Shown in pieces: positions 1 through 8,494 of a stretch of 64,000 nt of DNA. Under the pieces are notes generated by a model, which was not told the origin of the DNA, ran no database searches, and saw only the letters and a program-made list of their open reading frames with translations. Position 1 is the stretch's first letter. Each line of letters starts with the position of its first letter. The stretch is taken from NCBI RefSeq assembly GCF_003363715.1, contig NZ_QREV01000009.1, forward strand, positions 29,625 through 93,624, read 5' to 3'. This stretch comes from Parabacteroides acidifaciens (GTDB lineage: Bacteria > Bacteroidota > Bacteroidia > Bacteroidales > Tannerellaceae). The position numbers and the translations under genes are program-made.

Positions 1-150
1 AGCTAAGGACGATTTACCGCTGCCGCTCATCCCGGTAATCACGGAAAGCTTGTTGCGCGGTATCTCGATATCTATATTTTTCAAATTATGGACACGGGCG
101 CCTAAAACGGAAATACGCCCGCCTTCCAATGCATTCTTATCGTTCATCAT
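1..150 (-). CDS. uvrA: UvrA N-terminal fragment (excinuclease ABC subunit A), cut by the window edge
   Basis: Only the first 50 codons lie in the window. They read ..[18 protein letters not shown].. followed by the Walker A segment GMSGSGKSS, the signature of the first ABC ATPase half of UvrA, the damage-recognition subunit of nucleotide excision repair. Two adjacent ATG codons (148-150 and 145-147) are possible starts. It begins 21 bp after the stop of the lytic transglycosylase gene and reads the same way, so it may be the last gene of that transcript. The rest of the gene lies to the left of position 1. Confidence 0.93.
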   Translation of the reverse strand, partial: MMNDKNALEGGRISVLGARVHNLKNIDIEIPRNKLSVITGMSGSGKSSLA

Positions 151-171
151 TTTCTGTTTTCTATTATCCTT

Positions 172-1149
172 CTATTTTACCACCCAGGCCGGATTATGCA
201 CATACGTGTTAGGCGTCTTATAATACATATCGGATTCCTTCGGGATCTGAAGCGTATAGGTCTTTCCCAACGTCAGCAACTTACGGTCGCGCAGCCAGGG
301 ATTGAAGCGTTTCAGGTCCGCATACGTAGCCCCGTTCTTTTGGGCAAAAGCGGACAAATCCTGGATATCGGTAGAGACAGACACGTTTTCACAGGCAATC
401 GGCTTGTACAAATCCTGCGCCCGCAAGACAAATCCATATTTATAAGGAGCTTCGAATATCTGTTTGATCGCCATGATACGGTAGACGTAACGGGTTGTTT
501 CCTCCACTAACCACAGGTCGAACGAACTGTCCGCCTCCTGCTTGGTCAGTTCGCCGGAGATGCGTCCCATACCGGCATTATAAGAAGCGGCGACGATCGC
601 CCAATCACCATATTTATCATAGGCGGCTTTCAGGTAACGGCAAGCCGCCTCGGTCGCTTTCGCCACATCGCAACGTTCATCCACGGTAGGCGTAATGGTC
701 AACCCGTATTGCTTGGCCGTACCTTCCAACAACTGCCAGGTTCCGACTGCCCGTGCAGGCGATGAGACGCGGGGATCGAGATGGCTCTCGATCACGGCCA
801 GATATTTGAAATCGTCGGGAATGCCGTTAGCTTTCAGAATCGGTTCGATAACCGGAAAATAGCGGTTGGCCCGCTTAACCAACAGCATGGTGGTAGAATG
901 GAAATAAGTAAAACTACTCAATTCCCGGTCCATACCTTCATGCATATTATAACGCGTCAAATCAATCTCTTTCCCGCAAAAAGAGGCGGAAAAGGGAACA
1001 TCCGGCGATGTCGTCACCGAAGAGACTACAGGACGCTCTTCCTTTACTTTTTCCGAATCGCTCGAACCGATAGAGAGGCATGCCGTCAGACACACCGCAC
1101 CACCGGCTATAAAACCTGCTATACTATTGTTGTTCAATAATTTCATCAT
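172..1149 (-). CDS. Lipoprotein lytic transglycosylase (MltD-like, SLT plus LysM)
   Basis: The 325-residue protein starts with a lipoprotein signal peptide ending in the lipobox LTAC (Cys24). An SLT lysozyme-like domain follows at about residues 95-220: catalytic Glu121 in AVIESHLDPR, then AVGTWQLLEGTAKQYGL and AASYNAG, the usual order of GH23 motifs. The last 60 residues resemble one LysM peptidoglycan-binding module. It should cleave glycan strands without hydrolysis, forming 1,6-anhydro-muropeptides, while anchored to a membrane facing the periplasm. Its first 26 bp overlap the end of the CHU_C gene, which indicates translational coupling. The family call is firm; assigning it to MltD rather than another GH23 subgroup is inference. 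Confidence 0.88.
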   Translation of the reverse strand: MMKLLNNNSIAGFIAGGAVCLTACLSIGSSDSEKVKEERPVVSSVTTSPDVPFSASFCGKEIDLTRYNMHEGMDRELSSFTYFHSTTMLLVKRANRYFPVIEPILKANGIPDDFKYLAVIESHLDPRVSSPARAVGTWQLLEGTAKQYGLTITPTVDERCDVAKATEAACRYLKAAYDKYGDWAIVAASYNAGMGRISGELTKQEADSSFDLWLVEETTRYVYRIMAIKQIFEAPYKYGFVLRAQDLYKPIACENVSVSTDIQDLSAFAQKNGATYADLKRFNPWLRDRKLLTLGKTYTLQIPKESDMYYKTPNTYVHNPAWVVK

Positions 1150-2485
1150 TTATCTTCTTTGGTCTAAGAATATTAATCGATCCTTTCCTACTAAACTTCT
1201 CTCCGGCAGTTCCGGTTGCCTCTATCACGTAGAAATAGACGCCCGGAGCTACATATTTTCCTCCCTTTTTGCCGTCCCAACCTTCCGCCGGATTGGTAGA
1301 ATGATACATTTCGACCCCCCAACGGTTGAATATCCAGCATTTATAATTGAGCAGCGACTGATAGGCTACACGAAACTCGTCGTTAATGCCGGGTGTCGTT
1401 CCCGGCGAGAATGCATTCGGGATTTCCAAACGCGACTCGGTAATCTTAATCACAAAAGGGTCCGACACCGCTTCGCATTCCCCCGTCCGGTCACTGACAG
1501 TCACTTCCGCAATATATTCGCCCCTCTCCGCAAAGGTATAATCCACTTCTTCCCCACGATAAAGGATCAAAGGATTTTCCGCGCCGTTCTCCACATCGCT
1601 CCTGTAAATCCTCCACGTGTACAAGCTTGCTACCGGCTCATTAGCATACGCCCGGAACGTGACTTCCGCCGGCGCACACAGCAAATCTCCCTCACCCAAC
1701 GTCATATTAGGGGCATTGTCCATAATAAGAGTCGTATCGGTATGCAACTCAACGGCCACAGCCTGATAGGTATCGGATGTAATCGACTTTTCTATTCCGA
1801 AATGCCGGGCAAACTGGTCCCCCTTCAAAGTAACTTCCGTATCACACAAAGGCGGCATCACATTTTTGTTTTCCCCCTTCTTTTTAATGCTTCCGGAATA
1901 AGGATTCCCTTCCATCGTAACCGTTACCGGAGTCAGGGAAAATCTGTTATCATCCGACCAGGATAAAGTCTGGAACGAAACCTCGAACTCCCGTTTCAAC
2001 TCCACCGTCCGGCCGCTCGGCAGATTATATTGCATCCGCGCCGGTTCCGGACTTCCTTTTAGCAGGAAATTGTCACAAGTACCTTCTACGGTGATATTCT
2101 GCACCTCAAAAGCATATTTGCTGTAATCGATAATCCAGACATACCTGGACAAGATATCGGACTCTTGTACAAAATAGCCATATCCTTCTTCCACATTCCG
2201 GATAGTAGATGTGTTTCCATTTTGTTCACAAGGGACAGACTCTGCCTCCAATGCTCTCGACTTATACCGATACCATTTATGATTAGTAGATGATGAAGTA
2301 TAGCTTATCGCTGCATTCCCCATCCCGTATAACAGATAAACTTCAAGTTTCTCACCGGTCTCATCCTTTGCCATCAATGGCGTTCCCTGTCCCCCCGTTA
2401 CCATATACTGCTGTGCCTGAACGGCGAGCACGGCAAACAAGAAACAGATCAATCCACCCAGCTTTCTAATTTTCGTTCTTAACAT
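1124..2485 (-). CDS. Secreted protein with PKD-like domain and gliding-motility (CHU_C) C-terminal domain
   Basis: The 453-residue protein has a Sec signal peptide (hydrophobic LGGLICFLFAVLAVQA). The N-terminal half is not recognised. A PKD-like Ig domain covers roughly residues 265-350 (..TFRAYANEPVASLYTWRIY.. to ..AEVTVSD..). The last 95 residues (LEIPNAFSPG.. IFNRWGVEMYHS.. GWDGK.. APGVYFYVIEA) are a textbook CHU_C/gliding-motility domain, used in Bacteroidetes as a type B sorting signal for the type IX secretion system. The protein is therefore likely exported to the cell surface. It precedes and overlaps the transglycosylase gene, so the two may act together at the envelope. A -7 box lies 23 bp upstream of the start. 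Confidence 0.85.
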   Translation of the reverse strand: MLRTKIRKLGGLICFLFAVLAVQAQQYMVTGGQGTPLMAKDETGEKLEVYLLYGMGNAAISYTSSSTNHKWYRYKSRALEAESVPCEQNGNTSTIRNVEEGYGYFVQESDILSRYVWIIDYSKYAFEVQNITVEGTCDNFLLKGSPEPARMQYNLPSGRTVELKREFEVSFQTLSWSDDNRFSLTPVTVTMEGNPYSGSIKKKGENKNVMPPLCDTEVTLKGDQFARHFGIEKSITSDTYQAVAVELHTDTTLIMDNAPNMTLGEGDLLCAPAEVTFRAYANEPVASLYTWRIYRSDVENGAENPLILYRGEEVDYTFAERGEYIAEVTVSDRTGECEAVSDPFVIKITESRLEIPNAFSPGTTPGINDEFRVAYQSLLNYKCWIFNRWGVEMYHSTNPAEGWDGKKGGKYVAPGVYFYVIEATGTAGEKFSRKGSINILRPKKINDEIIEQQ

Positions 2486-2507
2486 ATATCCAACCTAAAT
2501 TAGCTTC

Positions 2508-2515
2508 CAAAATTA
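2508..2515 (-). promoter_or_regulatory. Predicted -7 box for the CHU_C gene
   Basis: Read on the minus strand this is TAATTTTG, matching the Bacteroidetes sigma-ABfr consensus TAnnTTTG, 23 bp upstream of the start codon at 2485. No clear -33 TTG is present at the ideal spacing. Confidence 0.45.
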
Positions 2516-2585
2516 CTATTTTATACGGAGATATATGCGTTTTTATTGTACTTTATGATACAAAACCGGTCGTAATAATCCATAA

Positions 2586-3227
2586 TCAGTTTTTCCCCAT
2601 CATCTGCTTCAGGCCATCCACAGATAACGACTTATCCCAGACAAGCATCATTCCCTGTTGTTTGAAAATAGCAATATAATCAGCTATCGGCGGCAAATTG
2701 ACCTCTTTCCGCAATTCATCCAGCTTATCCGGATTCTCAACCGGCCAAAGATAATAGACCGTCCCGTCATCCTTTCGTACACTGGCTGTTTGTGTTCCGT
2801 ATATCTGCTTTTCACCTTTACGCATCAGGATACGGTCTTGTAAAGTCGCAGCATCGCCTTTACCTATAATTCCCTCATCCGCCTTTTCTTTCACCATCGG
2901 ATAATACTTTTCCTGTGCAGGAAGCGCAGCATGGTCAATCACAAGGAAAATGGCCGAATTTGCCAGGCTGCACAAACCGGCAGGCCAGCCCTCCTTATCC
3001 AATATTCCGAACACGACAGCCTGATTCTCCTGATCGACCGCATTCATTTGTAAAGAAGCAGCCATTATACTATCCCGGTTACCGGATAAAAAGACGGATT
3101 GAATCCTTTGTCTTACCGACTGGTCCTTATCGTGGATCGCGCATAACAAAGAGTCCAATGATTGATTTTCCTGTGCAAAACAACTGCACGACACACATAA
3201 TAATAAAAATAAAGTCCAGCGTTTCAT
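2586..3227 (-). CDS. DUF6624-family secreted protein of unknown function
   Basis: The 213-residue protein has a short signal peptide (MKRWTLFLLLCVSCSCFAQ), so it is exported. The core NQAVVFGILDKEGWP.., IFLVIDHA.., ..DRILMRKGEKQIYGTQ and the closing ..VNLPPIADYI are features I associate with the DUF6624 family, widespread in Bacteroidetes and without an established activity. The strongly conserved D-H and GEKQ-YGTQ motifs could suggest an enzyme, but that is speculation. It stands alone, with its own transcription upstream of the CHU_C gene and a gene-poor region behind it. Confidence 0.7.
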   Translation of the reverse strand: MKRWTLFLLLCVSCSCFAQENQSLDSLLCAIHDKDQSVRQRIQSVFLSGNRDSIMAASLQMNAVDQENQAVVFGILDKEGWPAGLCSLANSAIFLVIDHAALPAQEKYYPMVKEKADEGIIGKGDAATLQDRILMRKGEKQIYGTQTASVRKDDGTVYYLWPVENPDKLDELRKEVNLPPIADYIAIFKQQGMMLVWDKSLSVDGLKQMMGKN

Positions 3228-3658
3228 ATTCTTTCGATTTAAAGCCCTTGATGTTTAGAGTTCTAAAGATAGTCGTTTTTTTCAATCTACCATATATATT
3301 CCAATTTTACTTTAGACTTTCCCGACAACTCCGGGCCGCAGTCTTCTATAAAGAAAACAACCGAAGGCTGATAACAAGGCTAAGCCACAAAAGAAACAAC
3401 CTGGTGCAGCTCCCAGGCAATCGTATCCACCAGGCGAATATCCTTTTTTAGCAAGTGAATCTTTGCATAAAGTTTTTTGAAAAAGGACTGACATACTATC
3501 ATGCTTTCCATATGAGCATTGAATATCATAATATATAGCCATAATAATTCTTGTTTCAACTATCATTTAACCATCATTAATATCCCGTTTAACTATCATT
3601 TTGTGCTATTTCATTGAAAAAACAAGGTGCCAAAAGTGTTAAAGCAGGCATTTATAAG

Positions 3659-4198
3659 AAGTTTTGAACCTCCTGCAAATAAAGAAAAAGACAATAACCC
3701 CCATTTCGGCCGTTTTTCTATTTCGTCCGAAATCTTAATCAATTTTGGTTTGACTCTTTTCATGGTTTTAACCTCCCCGATTGACACCGGACGAAATGAG
3801 GTGCCGGGGGCATTCCGAAAAGCGTGCAATTTGATTACCGAAAACCAGAAACGCCGCCAAAGTGATAAAGCTTAACTCCCGGAGAATCGAATATTTCAAA
3901 ATAAAACGGACGGTGTTCCAAATATCCCAAGGATATTTAGGAGGCTGGTTGCCGTAAGGTGCGCAGAAAATTGCCTTGACCCGGCACTTCATCGCTCTGA
4001 AGGTTGACTTCATGCTATATGAAGTCCGACTTCAGGGCAACAAAGTTCCGGATCAGAGCGATAAAGTCCCTCTTCATGGTGATAAGGTGCCGGAAAAGAG
4101 GAAAAAGTCCCTTTTTGAGGCCAGAAAAGTGGGTTAACATTTGTTTGGTTTCGGATGTCTTTTGGATCTGAAAAAAGCGTTTTATACAATAAGCCCCC
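3659..4198 (+). repeat. Dispersed repeat, copy 1 (left terminus intact)
   Basis: About 540 bp aligns, with scattered substitutions, to 21434-21985 and to 63653-63918, all in the same orientation. Shared landmarks are the stretch CTATTTCGTCCGAAAT, the segment AACTCCCGGAGAATCGAATA, TATCCCAAGG, and a run of roughly 22-bp degenerate units built on GATAAAGTNCC. The left end carries AAGTTTTGAACCTCCTGC (3659-3676), the exact reverse complement of the right end of copy 2. The reading frames inside are not conserved between copies, so I treat it as non-coding. Confidence 0.85.
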
Positions 4199-4204
4199 CC
4201 AGAT

Positions 4205-4237
4205 AGTTGAAAGTTAAGAGTTGAAAGTTGAAAGTTA
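4205..4237 (+). repeat. Short tandem repeat of TTGAAAGTT
   Basis: AGTTGAAAGTT recurs with 14- and 8-bp steps directly after the end of repeat copy 1, at the point where copies 1 and 2 stop matching. Such TTGAAAGTT runs are common intergenic sequence in Bacteroidales. Confidence 0.6.
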
Positions 4238-4333
4238 TAAGGGATCATCCCCCTTTGTTTTTAACAGAAAGTCGTTATGCATTTTGTCGGAAATGCCGGT
4301 TTTGACGCCATTTACATCCGCATCCGGAAAGTA

Positions 4334-4374
4334 TTGAGACCCGGGTCCCGACCGTACCGAGACCCGGATCTCAA
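4334..4374. repeat. Imperfect 14-bp inverted repeat
   Basis: TTGAGACCCGGGTC (4334-4347) faces GACCCGGATCTCAA (4361-4374) with one mismatch and a 13-nt loop. No U-run follows, so a terminator role is unsupported. Confidence 0.55.
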
Positions 4375-4439
4375 GAAACACGAGTAGTTACTTTATTGAA
4401 ATTCAGCGATATACATCATGGAAAAAGATAATAGCATTT

Positions 4440-4533
4440 ATGATAGTATGATAGTTGAAAATCCTGCTATCATACCTACTATCATTCGATGTATGCATTG
4501 ATATTCATTACGTATTGAGGGACGAATGATAGT
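4440..4533. repeat. Cluster of ATGATAGT/ACTATCAT octamers (right group)
   Basis: ATGATAGT occurs at 4440-4447, 4448-4455 and 4526-4533, and its complement at 4478-4485. Three more copies of ACTATCAT lie left of repeat copy 1 (3495-3502, 3559-3566, 3592-3599). The octamer thus brackets the dispersed repeat. Confidence 0.6.
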
Positions 4534-4687
4534 ATGACAGTATAATTTGAAAATGAATATATTATTTTAGCGTCCACGGGCCTCGATTAACGCAGGGAAG
4601 TTTCGCTTCTAAGAAAAAGTGAACCATAAATGATGATTCAATCTTGCCAAATAATGAATTTATTTATCCCCAATGATTATCGGGTGA

Positions 4688-4882
4688 GCCCAGATTTACT
4701 CTGCAATTATTACTTATTGCGTTGTTGCCATTGCAGAAAAAGAATCACAACTGAAGATTTCTACTTACGATGTTTTACGTATACTGAGTGTTGGATTATT
4801 AGATAAGAAACCTTTTAGAGAATTATTCGAAAAAACAGAAGTTGGGTGCCAAATTGACACCCAGCTAAATCTTAATTTTTTT
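4688..4882 (+). pseudogene. C-terminal relic of an IS4-family transposase
   Basis: Translation from 4688 gives AQIYSAIITYCVVAIAEKE followed by STYDVLRILSVGLLDKKPFRELFEK. This matches the C-terminal signature of Bacteroidetes IS4-type transposases (QI..AIITYCLVAI, then VLQILG.SL.DK..LRDLF). It begins right after an in-frame stop (TGA at 4685-4687), has no start codon, and the catalytic DDE part is missing. It is a dead remnant and marks past insertion in this gene-poor region. Confidence 0.75.
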
Positions 4883-4895
4883 AGTGGACACGTGT

Positions 4896-4916
4896 GGGTT
4901 TGGAACCCGCCCCTAC
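4896..4916 (+). repeat. Truncated GC-rich palindromic repeat
   Basis: GGGTTTGGAACCC (13-bp dyad) followed by GCCCCTAC looks like the right part of a GTAGGGGCGGG-type palindrome whose left arm is lost. It resembles the unit at 21416-21435 after the histidine kinase gene. Confidence 0.5.
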
Positions 4917-5011
4917 GATGCCGTTATCCTCTCACTGCAAATCTGCATTTACAGGTTCACTTTTTCTTATCATTGGCATATTGGTTCATTATTTCTTACT
5001 ACTGAACACAT

Positions 5012-6715
5012 CTACAATTTTCCCCGGACCCTCTTCCAATACGAATCGACAGAGTTTTTCACCTCCTTATGCAGGATCAGGATACCGATCAGATTAGGCA
5101 GTGTCATCAGGGCAACCGTCACACCAGAAAAGGCCCAGACGATAGTCGTATCGGTAAAGGAGGCTAAGAAAAAGCCGGCCACATAGATAATATGATAGGC
5201 ACGGACATATTTACTTCCCCACAAATACGTGACAGCCCGGTCACCATAATAAGACCAGGCGACAGCCGTCGTAAAAGCGAACAATAGCAGGGAGAAAGGA
5301 ATGATATATTGCCCCCAGTCACCAAAAAAACCTTTCTTAAAGGCTTCTGTAGAAAGAGGAGCCGAATGAAGCAGGGATTTTCCGGTCAGGTACACCTGCT
5401 TATCTTTCAGTACGGGTAACGCCACATTTCCGTTCTGCACGGCTAAACTTCCCGTATAGGATTCTTTGCCGGACTTCACCCGCACATCCTCGGCAAAAGA
5501 GCGGGCATGGAGAATCGTGATTCCGGTTGTCAGAATCTTACCGTCTTCCACTTGTAACGTACCGGTGAAAAGCGGCAACGGTTGTTTGCCGAGGATATGT
5601 CCGGAGACGAGCGCTTTCTGCTCCGGTATCTTTTCCTGATAAGTCCCGGACAGGACAACAGTATCCGCCTGCTGGAATTGGTTATCATATTTCTCCATCC
5701 AGGCCCCCGACGAAATCAGGACTAATCCGGTTATCAAACAAATAACGATCGTATCGATAAACGGCTCCAGTAAGGCAACCATTCCTTCCGACACAGGTTC
5801 TTCGGCTTTGGCGGCTGCATGGGCGATAGGCGCCGACCCCTGCCCCGCCTCGTTGGAGAACAATCCCCGGTTTACTCCCCGGTTAAAAGCCCAGACGACC
5901 GTAGCCCCCAAAAAGCCTCCGGAAGCGGCTGTCCCACTGAATATATTACCAAACACAGCACCAAAAGCAGGCAAAATATTATCATAATTATAAGCCAACA
6001 CACTGACTGCTCCCATTATATACAGAACCGACATAAAAGGAATCAGCCTTTCCGAAACCAGCGCAATGCGCTTGATCCCTCCGATCACGATCAATGCCAG
6101 CAAAACAGCAAGAATAGCGCCCGTAATATAATGCCGGATTCCAAAAGAGGAAAACATCGCGTTGGAAATACTATTTATCTGGGGCAGGCATCCTGTTCCG
6201 AACGAAGAGAAAATCGTAGCCACGGCAAACAAGGCTGCCAGCCAGGGCATATGCAGGCGATGCTTCATATAATACATCGGTCCTCCCGAAATCGTCCCGT
6301 CTTCCGTTTGCTCCCTGTATTTATGGGAAAGCGTCACTTCCACCATCTTTGTCGTCATACCTAAAAAAGCCGTCATCAGCATCCAGAACAAAGCCGAAGG
6401 GCCTCCCAGATGGATCGCCAGGGCGACACCTGCAATATTACCGGTCCCGACCGTACCGGACAAAGCGGTCGACAAGGCCTGGAAATGCGATGTATCGCCT
6501 ATATCGTGCTTGTTGTCGTATTTCCCGCTGACAACCTTTAGGGCATGCCGGAAAAAACGGACCTGCGGGAATCTCAGATAAACCGTAAAAAACAGACCGG
6601 TTCCCAACAGCAGAAAAACAAACCATTGCGAACCGCCAAAGTGGGAATCGATAAGGGAAAGTATATTATTCAGTTCCTGCATAACAAATTTGATTAGATC
6701 GTATAGTGTCTGCAA
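5012..6715 (-). CDS. AGCS-family sodium:alanine/glycine symporter with a large insertion
   Basis: The 567-residue polytopic inner-membrane protein carries the AGCS signature [14 protein letters not shown] (residues 87-100) and the conserved [25 protein letters not shown] segment. It should couple Na+ (or H+) entry to uptake of alanine, glycine or a similar neutral amino acid. Family members are usually 450-490 residues. The excess is a soluble, beta-rich stretch at about residues 341-460 between two membrane helices, rich in short G-T/V repeats ([22 protein letters not shown]). Helices resume at about residue 470. The gene is monocistronic: a bidirectional terminator lies upstream (6734-6767). 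The exact substrate cannot be read from the sequence. Confidence 0.88.
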   Translation of the reverse strand: MQTLYDLIKFVMQELNNILSLIDSHFGGSQWFVFLLLGTGLFFTVYLRFPQVRFFRHALKVVSGKYDNKHDIGDTSHFQALSTALSGTVGTGNIAGVALAIHLGGPSALFWMLMTAFLGMTTKMVEVTLSHKYREQTEDGTISGGPMYYMKHRLHMPWLAALFAVATIFSSFGTGCLPQINSISNAMFSSFGIRHYITGAILAVLLALIVIGGIKRIALVSERLIPFMSVLYIMGAVSVLAYNYDNILPAFGAVFGNIFSGTAASGGFLGATVVWAFNRGVNRGLFSNEAGQGSAPIAHAAAKAEEPVSEGMVALLEPFIDTIVICLITGLVLISSGAWMEKYDNQFQQADTVVLSGTYQEKIPEQKALVSGHILGKQPLPLFTGTLQVEDGKILTTGITILHARSFAEDVRVKSGKESYTGSLAVQNGNVALPVLKDKQVYLTGKSLLHSAPLSTEAFKKGFFGDWGQYIIPFSLLLFAFTTAVAWSYYGDRAVTYLWGSKYVRAYHIIYVAGFFLASFTDTTIVWAFSGVTVALMTLPNLIGILILHKEVKNSVDSYWKRVRGKL

Positions 6716-6733
6716 GATACGGATTAATACGCA

Positions 6734-6767
6734 AAAAGCAACTTTCTGTTAACAAAAAGTTGCTTTT
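6734..6767. terminator. Bidirectional rho-independent terminator
   Basis: AAAAGCAACTTT (6734-6745) pairs perfectly with AAAGTTGCTTTT (6756-6767) around a 10-nt loop. It sits just past the stop at 6791 of the minus-strand gene above and before the AGCS start. Confidence 0.85.
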
Positions 6768-6790
6768 GGTGACAAAACAAATAATCCACT

Positions 6791-7141
6791 TTATACCTGC
6801 GACACCTTTTGGATGATGCCGATAAACTCGTCGTTCGTCATTTGGATATCCGGTTCTTTGTAGTTCACATAGTCTTCAAAATAATCGCTGGCAATATCCG
6901 CCACGATCTCCGAACCTTCCAGCCCGAAAGAATCCACCAGTTTCTCCACCTTACTGCGAATCCGGCGGATCACCTGCAGGCGGTCTTCATAACGGTCCGG
7001 CTTCTCCTGATCCGTCACATGCTCATTGCGCGCTATCAGATAAACCGCCGTATAAAACTTATCCACATTCCCGAATACAGGCGCGAACAACACTTTCTTT
7101 TCTTCCGGCAATGCAGCCAGTGTTTCCTGAATTTTTGTCAT
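6791..7141 (-). CDS. Small conserved cytosolic protein, unknown function
   Basis: The 116-residue protein has no signal peptide or membrane segment. It is charged and probably all-helical (EDRLQVIRRIRSKVEKLVDSFGLEGSEIVADIASDYFEDYV). I do not recognise a domain. Upstream, a near-consensus -7 box TATCTTCG reads toward it about 30 bp before the start, and a strong terminator follows it, so it is a stand-alone transcript. Codon use looks like that of its neighbours, so it is probably a real gene. Confidence 0.65.
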   Translation of the reverse strand: MTKIQETLAALPEEKKVLFAPVFGNVDKFYTAVYLIARNEHVTDQEKPDRYEDRLQVIRRIRSKVEKLVDSFGLEGSEIVADIASDYFEDYVNYKEPDIQMTNDEFIGIIQKVSQV

Positions 7142-7372
7142 GATCGTACTTATTCTAATTTGTTAGCGAAGATAGCACATTCCGGTCATAGAAAACCTCT
7201 ATCACACGATAAATAATATGCATTTCATTCCATGAACAAATATCAGACAGGGAATGTTAGAATAGTAGAAACAACATAAAACAAATAGAACATGCTAACA
7301 TTCTGTCTCAGCTTATTATTGTTGACAACAAATAATAGTAATAGTCTAATAACAAATAAAAAAGATAAAGTT

Positions 7373-7948
7373 ATGAAATTTGAATTAATTCAGTTACCCT
7401 ATGCAGCCGACGCGCTGGAACCGGTTATAAGTAAAGAAACCATCGAGTTTCATCATGGCAAGCATTTACAGGCTTATGTAAATAATCTGAACAACCTGAT
7501 CGAAGGAACCAAGTTCGAGAATGAAACTTTGGAACAGATCGTGGCAGAATCCGACGGTGCCATCTTTAACAATGCCGGACAGACACTCAATCACAATCTC
7601 TATTTCACCCAGTTCTCTCCCTATGGCGGAGGCAGACCGACAGGCGCACTCGCAAAAGCGATCGACGAGACATGGGGTTCATTTGAGAATTTCCAGAAAG
7701 AATTCGTCGCTGCCGGAACAGGCTTGTTCGGCTCCGGATGGGTATGGCTGGCAAAAGATAAAGACGGGAAACTGTCCATTACCAAAGAGGCGAACGGCAG
7801 CAATCCGGTTGCCCACGGCTTGAAACCGATTTTAGGATTCGATGTCTGGGAACATGCTTACTATCTGGATTACCGGAACCGCCGTCCCGACCATTTGAAC
7901 GCATTGTGGAAAATCATCGATTGGGACGCCGTTGCCAAAAGATATTGA
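7373..7948 (+). CDS. sodB: Iron/manganese superoxide dismutase
   Basis: The 191-residue protein has all metal ligands of the Fe/Mn SOD family: His in EFHHGKHLQAYVNNLN, His in NNAGQTLNHNLYF, and Asp and His in DVWEHAYYLDYRNRR. It dismutates superoxide to oxygen and peroxide in the cytosol, a key defence of aerotolerant anaerobes. The AGQTLNH arrangement is that of the iron or cambialistic Bacteroides enzymes. I chose the ATG at 7373 because an upstream in-frame ATG (7292) would add a 27-residue Asn/Leu-rich extension with no counterpart in the family. trxA follows 14 bp downstream, so the two form an oxidative-stress operon. Confidence 0.96.
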   Translation: MKFELIQLPYAADALEPVISKETIEFHHGKHLQAYVNNLNNLIEGTKFENETLEQIVAESDGAIFNNAGQTLNHNLYFTQFSPYGGGRPTGALAKAIDETWGSFENFQKEFVAAGTGLFGSGWVWLAKDKDGKLSITKEANGSNPVAHGLKPILGFDVWEHAYYLDYRNRRPDHLNALWKIIDWDAVAKRY

Positions 7949-7962
7949 AAGGAGAACAGAAA

Positions 7963-8325
7963 ATGAAAGTAACAGAATTGACAAAAGCGGATTTCCTGAA
8001 GAAAGTAGCTAACTACGAAGCCAGCCCGGACAAATGGGTGTACGAGGGAGACAAACCCTGTATCGTGGATTTCTATGCCACCTGGTGCGGCCCCTGTAAG
8101 ATGGTTGCCCCAATCCTGGAAGAGTTAGCGGACGAATATGCCGGAAAAATCGATTTCTACAAAGTCGATACGGAAAAAGAGGAAGAGCTCGCCGCTTCTT
8201 TTGGCATCCGGAGCATTCCTTCCCTTCTTTTTTGCCCGATGGGCGAAACGCCGCAGATGGCAAAAGGCGCAATGGGAAAAGCTGATTTCAAAAGAGCTAT
8301 AGATGAGCTACTTTTGAAGAAATAA
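7963..8325 (+). CDS. trxA: Thioredoxin
   Basis: The 120-residue protein has the thioredoxin active site in FYATWCGPCKMVAPILEELA, the conserved cis-Pro in IRSIPSLLF and the usual KVDTEKEEELAASFGI helix-strand. It is a general disulfide reductase, kept reduced by thioredoxin reductase. The start is the ATG at 7963, preceded by AAAGGAGAA, a good ribosome-binding site by Bacteroidetes standards. Longer readings overlap sodB without a ribosome-binding site. It is co-transcribed with sodB and followed by a strong terminator. Confidence 0.95.
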   Translation: MKVTELTKADFLKKVANYEASPDKWVYEGDKPCIVDFYATWCGPCKMVAPILEELADEYAGKIDFYKVDTEKEEELAASFGIRSIPSLLFCPMGETPQMAKGAMGKADFKRAIDELLLKK

Positions 8326-8354
8326 AGGACAATATCCTACTCTGAATAAATGAT

Positions 8355-8392
8355 ACTCTCCGAGGCCTATTCAAGGATTCGGAGAGTTTTTT
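8355..8392 (+). terminator. Rho-independent terminator of sodB-trxA
   Basis: ACTCTCCGA (8355-8363) and TCGGAGAGT (8379-8387) form a perfect 9-bp stem followed by a T6 run (8387-8392). Confidence 0.9.
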
Positions 8393-8425
8393 ATGAAAAA
8401 TATTTCACATTATCCCTCCAAACTA

Positions 8426-8455
8426 TTGCACAATTAAAAATAATGCCTACCTTTG
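8426..8455 (+). promoter_or_regulatory. Consensus Bacteroidetes promoter of the tRNA pair
   Basis: A TTG (8426-8428) and TACCTTTG (8448-8455) are 19 bp apart, fitting the -33 TTTG / -7 TAnnTTTG rule. The first tRNA starts at 8495. Confidence 0.8.
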
Positions 8456-8494
8456 CACCCGCAATCGAGAGAGATTGATTATTAAAAGAAGAAT

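Larger units (their letters stand above)
3228..5011. other. Gene-poor region of 1.8 kb holding repeats and a transposase relic
   Basis: No convincing gene lies here. It contains seven copies of the 8-mer ACTATCAT/ATGATAGT (3495-4533), copy 1 of the dispersed repeat (3659-4198), a TTGAAAGTT tandem (4205-4237), a GAGACCCGG hairpin (4334-4374), the end of an IS4-type transposase (4688-4882) and a truncated palindromic repeat (4896-4916). The pile-up of decayed elements suggests an insertion hot spot. Confidence 0.7.

Noticed and set aside
3312..3566. 84-codon minus-strand frame with a hydrophobic stretch (CFFCGLALLSAFGCF)
   Set aside because: It lies in a gene-poor, repeat-rich region, has no ribosome-binding site or promoter box, and two ACTATCAT copies fall at its edge. 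No family resemblance.
3768..4248. Minus-strand frames of 77-81 codons inside repeat copy 1, with look-alikes in copies 2 and 3
   Set aside because: Similarity between the peptides follows from the DNA repeat. Copy 2 shifts frame in the middle, so no protein is conserved.
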